Shown: one piece after another, positions 59,201 to 64,000 of the stretch
How positions within the stretch are numbered: the first letter of the stretch is position 1
Layout of the letters: every line of letters begins with the position of its first letter
NCBI GenBank assembly: GCA_024516035.1
Contig: CM044961.1
Location: 5,887,515 to 5,951,514, forward strand
Origin: Bactericera cockerelli
Taxonomy: Eukaryota; Arthropoda; Insecta; Hemiptera; Triozidae
DNA: 64,000 bases
Direction of reading: 5' to 3'
Made by a program: the position numbers and the translations under genes
The notes under the pieces: generated by a model
Databases searched by the model: none
The model's input: the letters and a program-made list of their open reading frames with translations, nothing else
Told to the model about the DNA's origin: nothing

Positions 59201-61918
59201 TACTCAAAAGCGTTTGTAAATTTATAACTTATGGTCCTATAATATTATGGTCAATTTCCTAAAAATAAAATCTAGACAGACAGACCATTTGGTCAAAAAT
59301 GCATGATGATGTTATTAAAATTTGGTTTTAACTTACTCGCATGCAAGACTTTGAAGGATATTTCACTCAAACATTCTGGTCTGATTAGGTCCTTTAATAT
59401 TTTTAAATTAAATTCGAAAGAATATCTCTTTATGTAATTACTGAAGTACACTTTATATTATCTCAGGGTAATGTTTTAACGATAATATACCAAAAAATTC
59501 ATTACTATTCATCCATTCTGCACAGATTTTCGATACTACCCTCACATTGCGTTTGATTGTAAATCGATTGTTACACCCTTACTACAAAAAAGTCTTTCAA
59601 CAAAGTACTAAAAATGATTATTTATCTAATTTTAAGAGAGTATGTGTATTTTTTTTAATCACATTTAATTTGTTTGTAAATGTCACGTTTCTTTTGTTTT
59701 ATTCTTTAAAAAACTTTTGTAGTTCCACCATGTCACTTTGCTTTTCAACAATACTTTTCTGATGTAGATGCCTTAGCTGAAAACAATTTTAGAACAGTCT
59801 TGTCATATTATTTTAGATGAACCTTGGAGAAGAAAAGTAATTAATTCATTTTATTGTTAAATAGAAGTGTAATGTCTTTCAGTACAAGCATTACTGTCTT
59901 AATGTTTACCAGTTTGAATTTTGAATGTGCTACAAAATAAATCAATGTATCATGTTGTTTGTCGTACTAAGTTTGAATCTGAAAAATGTTTAAAGCCTTT
60001 CTTTACCCATAGAAATTATATTAAGATTTAATAGAACACTCTTTCATTGAAACAAGATTTTTTACAATAAAAAAATAATGCTTCTGAAATGTTTCTGAAA
60101 TAATTTCAGTTTTTCTTTTCATTTATTTATAGGAACGTCTTTTCGGAAAATTCATTGTTAGACATAAGTAGATTTTCACCTAACATTTTGTTACAATGTG
60201 TTAATGGTAATTACCTATATTTTGTGATTATTTTTTCCTTTCGTTTTTGATCTAAAAGCAAATAAGGTAAAATATTGTAGAGGAATAGTCATGAGAGTTT
60301 ATGAGTTACTATTTTTTTACTACTCTTAACTTTACTATCGAATTTCTAATAAGTAATAATTGTTGATATTATTTTTCCCTTAATCGAGTTAATGAAATAA
60401 TTTCCAAAATATTAAATCATGGCTTGCTAATTGTTATTTTTCCATATGTTTAAAATTATGTATTGTGTACAATTGTACATGTTACTTGACAAATATTTCT
60501 CCTTTTTTGAATACCACAAAATGTTGGGAATAAAGGGAAAATTACTTTTTGGTGTCATCGAGCTTCTTTGGTGACATCGAAAAATCAGGTCTTTTTTCAT
60601 CTTTATTACTGATACTTAAATATATTTTCTCATTACCTTTACGAGTAATTTTAATTTTACATGAAAACGTTGTACTCTATTTAGATCTAAGACAATCTGT
60701 TCTAAAGTTGTTTTTTAAAGGACGTAGGTATAAGTTTTGGGAATGGCTTTGATACTTTTGATCATTATTTGTATTCGTACTTTGATAATTCACCGACATA
60801 CAATTCTAAAAATTGTCTCCCTATTTAAGAATAGATGGAAGTTTTATGTCACGTTCCCTATTGAGAAACTCTTTTCTGCAAAATGTTTTGTATTCAATGG
60901 GTACAGATTTTCATTTGGATTCCATTGTGTTGGAGAATGATAGTTTTGTGACTTGTGACGTACTCATTCCGTGCTTCATTATACGATGTATTGTGACTTC
61001 ACATCGAACAAAAACGTACCTAAACGTCTGCCTTGTGTAAAAGCACTTTTCCAAGCACTTGAAACCTCCATCATTCCTCCCAAGTACCTCCTCCTTGAAA
61101 CATTGCCTCTGACCTCAGGGCCACATTCTTTTTCTCAGTTACTTTTTTTAATGATGATTATACTGCTTGTTGTAGCTCTTGAGATTTTTATCTTCTCTAC
61201 TTTTTGTTTTGTCTTTGGCTTTCCGTCTTTCTATTTTTTTCTATATAGTTTTTCTTTATTGTTAGCTTTCATTTTCTTTCGTAAATTCATTTGACCTCTT
61301 AGTTCCCACAGAATAGTCTCTTGCTAGATCATATATGGTGCATAAGATTTGTTTACCAATCGGAAAGGTTGTAGACAGTGGATTCATACTTGAGACACAC
61401 ATCATCAATCTTTCAACTTGTTTTTTTACATTTCTAATAAGTTCAATGCAGATAGAAGATTTCTTTTCAAATTTGAAAATCCTTTGCGGGTCATAATGTC
61501 AATCCATCTCACCCTTTTCATATGAACTATTTCAAACACACCTCAAATTTGAAAATCCTTTGCGGGTCATAATGTCAATCCATCTCACCCTTCTCATATA
61601 AACTGTTTCACACACACTTCACCAGCGTACATAAGCTTGCATTGGCAAGTAACAGACACCAACTCATGCGTCCACTGTCGAGCATTCTTCTTGGGTAAAT
61701 GCCCACTCTATCTAACACAAAAATCCAAACGATTTCTCTATCTGTCTTTCTTTCTCTTCTCTGTCTCTCTCGCTGACTCACTTTGGTTTCCGACTCAACC
61801 CTAGTGGACAAGGAGGACTCGGTGACGCTGATAGGCTCCGGCACTGATATCTGTAATGCTGATAAAGACTCGGAGGCGTGTCGCTGTTCATTGTGTCAGC
61901 GAAGATTTGAACAACAAG
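47579..61918 (+). CDS. pHCl: Cys-loop anion channel subunit, insect pHCl-like (5' part)
   Basis: Exons 47579-47682, 50581-50734, 52145-52365, 53561-53643, 54248-54388 and probably 61805-61918 join in phase. Residues 1-27 look like a signal peptide. The ligand-binding domain carries QQQWHDPRLEYF, IWLPDTYFIMHGDF at 123-136, N-glycosylation sites NQT and NGT, and the Cys-loop C167-x13-C181 with IFPFDDP. EYVWKNDEDTLRKSP follows, and then loop C with C227. From memory the IMHGDFKDP and ESISYEQSAI stretches match insect pH-sensitive chloride channels rather than RDL, GluCl or HisCl. Such channels are pentameric plasma-membrane Cl- channels gated by extracellular pH. M1-M4 exons were not found up to 64000, so the gene continues beyond the window. 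Intron 3 is GC-AG. The symbol is by resemblance only. Confidence 0.85.
47825..47955 (+). mobile_element. SINE family II body, head lost
   Basis: TTATCCTCCCATTTGGGATT, CTTACTGCTGGAATAATGGG and GGGCAGTATAAATAAGGCG, ending in TTATTATTATTA. No tRNA-like head. Confidence 0.65.
48185..48707 (+). mobile_element. Jockey-like non-LTR retrotransposon, internally deleted
   Basis: One frame reads VRFDGQILNHSSTPKYLGV, PLDRTESWKETWEKY, then after a gap WVTLNRIRTNTGKCAYSLHQ, KIETSVCDRGAAQQAIQHI. Both blocks belong to the C-terminal part of Jockey reverse transcriptases, but the segment between them is shortened. The 3' end is a run of ATAAATAAATAAA, typical of the clade. Lies in channel intron 1. Confidence 0.75.
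49548..49905 (+). mobile_element. tRNA-type SINE split by a non-LTR 3' end
   Basis: SINE sequence (GGGTTCAAAACCCAGCCGGG) runs to about 49628, is interrupted by the hairpin-bearing retro 3' end (49629-49820, ending in a poly-A), and resumes at AATACGTCTTAAGCTTACTG to a TTATT-rich tail. In channel intron 1. Confidence 0.7.
50368..50461 (-). mobile_element. tRNA-derived SINE head, family I
   Basis: TGGGATTCGAACCAACGGAT and TACCTGGATTACCAGAG, the tRNA-like part only, 120 bp upstream of channel exon 2. Confidence 0.7.
50581..50734 (+). CDS. pHCl: pHCl-like exon, N-terminal helix and beta-1
   Basis: Follows GCTTTTTCAG. Encodes FTEGRSDKEILDELLRHTRY then LRPPIDGTLTVNMSVLL, the usual start of a Cys-loop receptor ligand-binding domain. 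Donor GTGAGT; GC-rich against AT-rich flanks. Confidence 0.88.
51395..52070. repeat. Composite of inverted dispersed repeats
   Basis: Two plus-oriented copies and one reversed copy of the 18.8-kb repeat surround the short inverted-repeat element at 51683-51775, giving a large hairpin-like layout 75 bp upstream of channel exon 3. Confidence 0.65.
51683..51775. mobile_element. Short inverted-repeat element, family copy 2
   Basis: Same layout as the copy at 22.4 kb: GTTAAGCTAAGCCAGAC, TTTCAACCAATCACAGC, then the complementary end CTAGCTTATCTTAAC. Lies in the intron before channel exon 3. Confidence 0.65.
52145..52365 (+). CDS. pHCl: pHCl-like exon, central ligand-binding domain
   Basis: Follows TTTTCCAG. 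Contains QQQWHDPRL and IWLPDTYF, the loop A/D region of Cys-loop receptors, and RNGTVNYLM. It ends ATGAG and is followed by GCAAGT, a GC-type donor that is the only way to keep frame with the next exon. Confidence 0.92.
52400..52590 (+). mobile_element. Non-LTR 3' end with GGCATT hairpin
   Basis: TTAATGCCTAAGGCATTAAC then TTCGCCCC, an AT-rich 3'UTR and a TAAATAAATAAATAAATAAA tail. The hairpin-plus-CGCCC layout parallels the 10.56-kb family. It begins about 35 bp after the GC donor of channel exon 3. Confidence 0.6.
52596..52738. mobile_element. 143-bp MITE with two 28-bp palindromes
   Basis: Ends TAATGCCGGGTCCAC and complement. Each arm contains the same perfect 28-bp palindrome (52616-52643 and 52691-52718; half-site GCGAACATTGTTAG). 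In the intron after exon 3 of the channel gene, directly after a retrotransposon 3' tail. Confidence 0.88.
52747..53140 (+). mobile_element. tRNA-derived SINE, family III, with inserted sequence
   Basis: Head GCCAGCCTCCGTGGCGTAAC and GAGTTCGATTTCCGGTTGG; the family 3' part (TATGACCATGCAGTTGAAAG) reappears near 53098 after unrelated sequence. Confidence 0.65.
53155..53330 (+). mobile_element. tRNA-derived SINE, family II
   Basis: GTCCCGTTAGCTCGGTGGTA, GGTTCGAAACCCAGCCGGG, then the family body with CTTACTGCTGGAATAATGGG. In channel intron 3. Confidence 0.78.
53561..53643 (+). CDS. pHCl: pHCl-like exon, Cys-loop
   Basis: 83 nt after TTATTACAG, encoding RHLILSCQGS, IFPFDDPTC and SFAMES. The two Cys are separated by 13 residues, the family signature. 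Donor GTAAGT. Confidence 0.92.
54248..54388 (+). CDS. pHCl: pHCl-like exon, beta-8 to loop C
   Basis: 141 nt after CTTCCTCAG, encoding SYEQSAIEYVWKNDED, TLRKSPSLTTLNAYLI and NRTISC. C227 should pair with a downstream YSC-type Cys to close loop C. Ends phase 1 with GTAAGT. Confidence 0.9.
57060..57943. mobile_element. 884-bp foldback transposon, copy 2
   Basis: Same length and interior as the copy at 16.4 kb, including GTCAGGCTGGGCATGG in both arms, but with diverged tips (CAGGGCATCC). Lies in the long intron after exon 5 of the channel gene. Confidence 0.88.
61468..61620. repeat. Two-copy 74-bp tandem duplication
   Basis: AATTTGAAAATCCTTTGCGG, TCATAATGTCAATCCATCTC and CATAT..AACT.TTTCA.ACACAC occur twice in succession, about 190 bp 5' of the candidate cassette exon. 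Confidence 0.85.
61805..61918 (+). CDS. pHCl: Candidate cassette exon of the pHCl-like gene (Cys-rich, 38 codons)
   Basis: Flanked by CAACCCTAG and a GTATCC donor. 114 nt, entering and leaving in phase 1, so inclusion or skipping keeps the frame. Encodes VDKEDSVTLIGSGTDIC, then CRCSLCQRRFEQQG, with Cys at 251, 260, 262 and 265 of the joined protein. Its GC content and codon use resemble the other exons. Assigned by phase match and position; it could instead belong to an unrelated gene. Confidence 0.6.
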
Positions 61919-64000
61919 GTATCCAAGTCATTCCCAATAGCTTTAATGAGTCAGCACCGAAATACCGGGTTTCACAACAACTTTAACGAAGAAAAAAAAC
62001 AGAGTGTAGATTTTTGAAAGCATAAAATGATAAAAACAAAGTTAAAAATAGGTCATGATTTATAAAACCAAAAACTTAATGTACACTTTATTTCAATTAC
62101 ATATTCATAAAATGCATGAAACATTGTTTCAAAATAGAAATATTATCTGTAAAAAAATTTAAACTTCTCTCTAATGTAGTTGATGAAACCCGTTACAAGA
62201 TGTGTAATATATTTCCATTACTTTCAAGGATAGCCATTACCAGATTAACGACTGAATTAAAATATACCTGTATGTGATTATTATTTCAATATGTACAATT
62301 TTGTTATGAGGTTAGAACAAATTAACTTCTTATTAAAGCAATCCACATTTTTAAAATAAAACAATCTTCTTGACCAGATACATAAAAAGAAAAGTTTTTT
62401 AAGACCGCCAGTAATATAATTGATTCAACATTGAATTTAATAAAAGAACATTTTTAAAATCAGAGCATCCATCATCTAATAAGCCATTTCCCTACCCTGT
62501 ACAAGTTTGCACGACCCAATAGGAAAAGTTCTACAACAACAAAATCCTGTACAACAACAAAAACAATGAATGAATATTGTTCTTGCCTTACAAACTGTCG
62601 ACTGGCGTTAAGAAAACTGTCACAGTCTAACAGTTGTGTCTCCGATAGTTTTAAGTCTCTCTGACAGTTTAAGTCGAGGAACATCTGTTAACTTTTCAGT
62701 GAAACCTCAGCCTTGTCGTCTTTTTCTATCTCTATAGGACTGGAGCTTTCCAAGTTTTCATTAATGTCAATTCTATGGCTGCTATACATCTTCATTAATA
62801 ACTCTTTTATTTATCTATGTCTTCATTAAAACTTTGCAAGGGCTTTTGACCACCAGCCAACAAGTTTTGAATGTTTGAAACTTCAAAGACCTAGCGAATG
62901 ATGTTCTCAGTCGTATCATGAAAATGAATTTAACAAAATAATATAAAGGAACTTGTTCATATCTAACCTTTTTCATTTATCAATTGACTGAAATACAGCC
63001 CTGAAAGTCAAGGGGATTTTTTTTGCATGGAAACAACCACACAATGTCTTATTTCGACAGCCTAAAATGCCATCGATCTAAACCCCCGAGGTGCCCCCAT
63101 ACACGGCAAACTTTTTATCCCTTATTCAAGATCAATTCTAAAGCTTTTCTCGTCCCTCGGGAATCTACGAAGAAAGAATTTTCCCTGTGAGCGAATCATG
63201 AATGTTTAATTTTCCATTTTCCTGACAGTTTGCGAGATTTTTCTTTTTAGAAAATGTTCCATGTTGCCAGTCCACGACGCCTGCAGGGCTGGGTGAGGAT
63301 AGAGAGGAGAGAAATGCATGAGGGAAGAGGGGAATGGATGGGAAAGGGCGGGAATTGTGAACATGATATTTAGATTAACTAACACTGTACTGCAAAATGT
63401 GATGAAAAAGTGATGAATAGCTAGAAGAAACTTGTAGTACCTGCGATATAGTAACTGACCTCAGTGGCTTGATCGATAAGACAGCGGGCTTGAAACCTGG
63501 AGGATGGTGGTTTGAGTACTGCGAATGTTTTTTGCGAATGGTTGTCTGTCTACAAATAAACAAATATCTCAAGAACGGTGTAAGCTAGAGACTCAACTTC
63601 TTCTACATTCTGTCTTCTTCTACATCTACTAACCTCAGTATCTCGATCGAACACGGACTTGTAACCTGGAGGTCGGTTTTTCAAGTCCCAATTTTGATAT
63701 AAAAAAATAGCAGCTTGAATTTGAGTAGTTGTGACATCACGAAACTGATTAACACAAATATGATTTATTCTGTCCCTCTTTACATTTTTACCTAACTGCT
63801 GTCCCATTACTTTTATCTCTCCAACCTCTTCATCATCCCTTCTACTGCTCTATATGTCTCCCTCATCGTTCTATATTTCTCTGTTCTATATGTCTCCCTC
63901 ATCGCTCTCTTCCTCCCCCCCAATTCCTCAACCTCCCTATTTCTTACTATCTTTTCCTCTCTCTCCATTCTCCTCTATTCAGACTTTATTATTTCTGCTA
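61919..64000. other. Right edge, no coding region recognised
   Basis: AT-rich. Two related tRNA-like SINE pieces at 63448-63530 and 63625-63705 (GACCTCAG..GCTTGATCG, GGCTTGAAACCTGGAGG), then CT-rich low-complexity sequence from 63830 to the end. Probably still intron of the channel gene. Confidence 0.5.

Larger units (their letters stand above)
54389..61804. other. 7.4-kb AT-rich intron of the channel gene
   Basis: Apart from the 884-bp foldback element, a poly-A run (56229-56260) and the 74-bp duplication, I see nothing coding. No M1-M3-like exon (FIPG..., T.M...T) was recognised in any frame. Confidence 0.6.

Overview
The window is eukaryotic, from an insect and most likely a sap-feeding hemipteran (a planthopper-type genome is my best guess; the species is not shown by the sequence). 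Evidence: short exons with consensus splice sites in AT-rich, SINE-dense introns, a tandem cluster of insect CYP4-clan cytochrome P450 genes, and an insect-type ligand-gated chloride channel gene.

Minus strand, 1 to about 45 kb: three P450 paralogues lie head to tail. Paralogue A spans 6025 down to the window edge, with its last ~40 codons missing. Paralogue B spans 21977 to 12820 (516 aa). Paralogue C spans 41906 to 26090 (514 aa). All share one 8-exon plan. Exons 3, 4 and 7 are exactly 140, 293 and 202 nt in every copy, splice phases match, and each starts with a 24-27 nt micro-exon. A frameshifted solo last exon of a fourth copy sits at 44469-44783. B keeps the heme cysteine but has lost the C-helix Trp and the I-helix acid-alcohol pair. 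C ends in a 30-copy minisatellite built from its own last codons, stop codon and first 3'UTR bases. Intron 1 of A carries six evenly spaced RFX-type X-box palindromes inside a SINE.

Plus strand, 47.6 kb to beyond the end: the 5' part of a Cys-loop anion channel closest, from memory, to the insect pH-sensitive chloride channel (pHCl). Five exons give signal peptide, ligand-binding domain and Cys-loop, and use one GC-AG intron. A phase-symmetric Cys-rich exon at 61805-61918 could be a 38-codon insert in loop C. The membrane-spanning exons are not in the window.

The rest is mobile DNA and repeats. There are two ~2.4-kb DNA transposons with ~450-550 bp terminal inverted repeats, a deleted IS630/Tc1-like element, and two 884-bp foldback elements. 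TTAA-flanked MITEs, a MITE with two 28-bp palindromes, and a cluster of CAGGGTG-type transposon ends are also present. Non-LTR retrotransposon 3' ends, several tRNA-derived SINE families and intronic tandem arrays fill much of the remainder. The P450s probably act as ER-membrane monooxygenases of lipids, hormones or xenobiotics. The channel is an unrelated neighbour.
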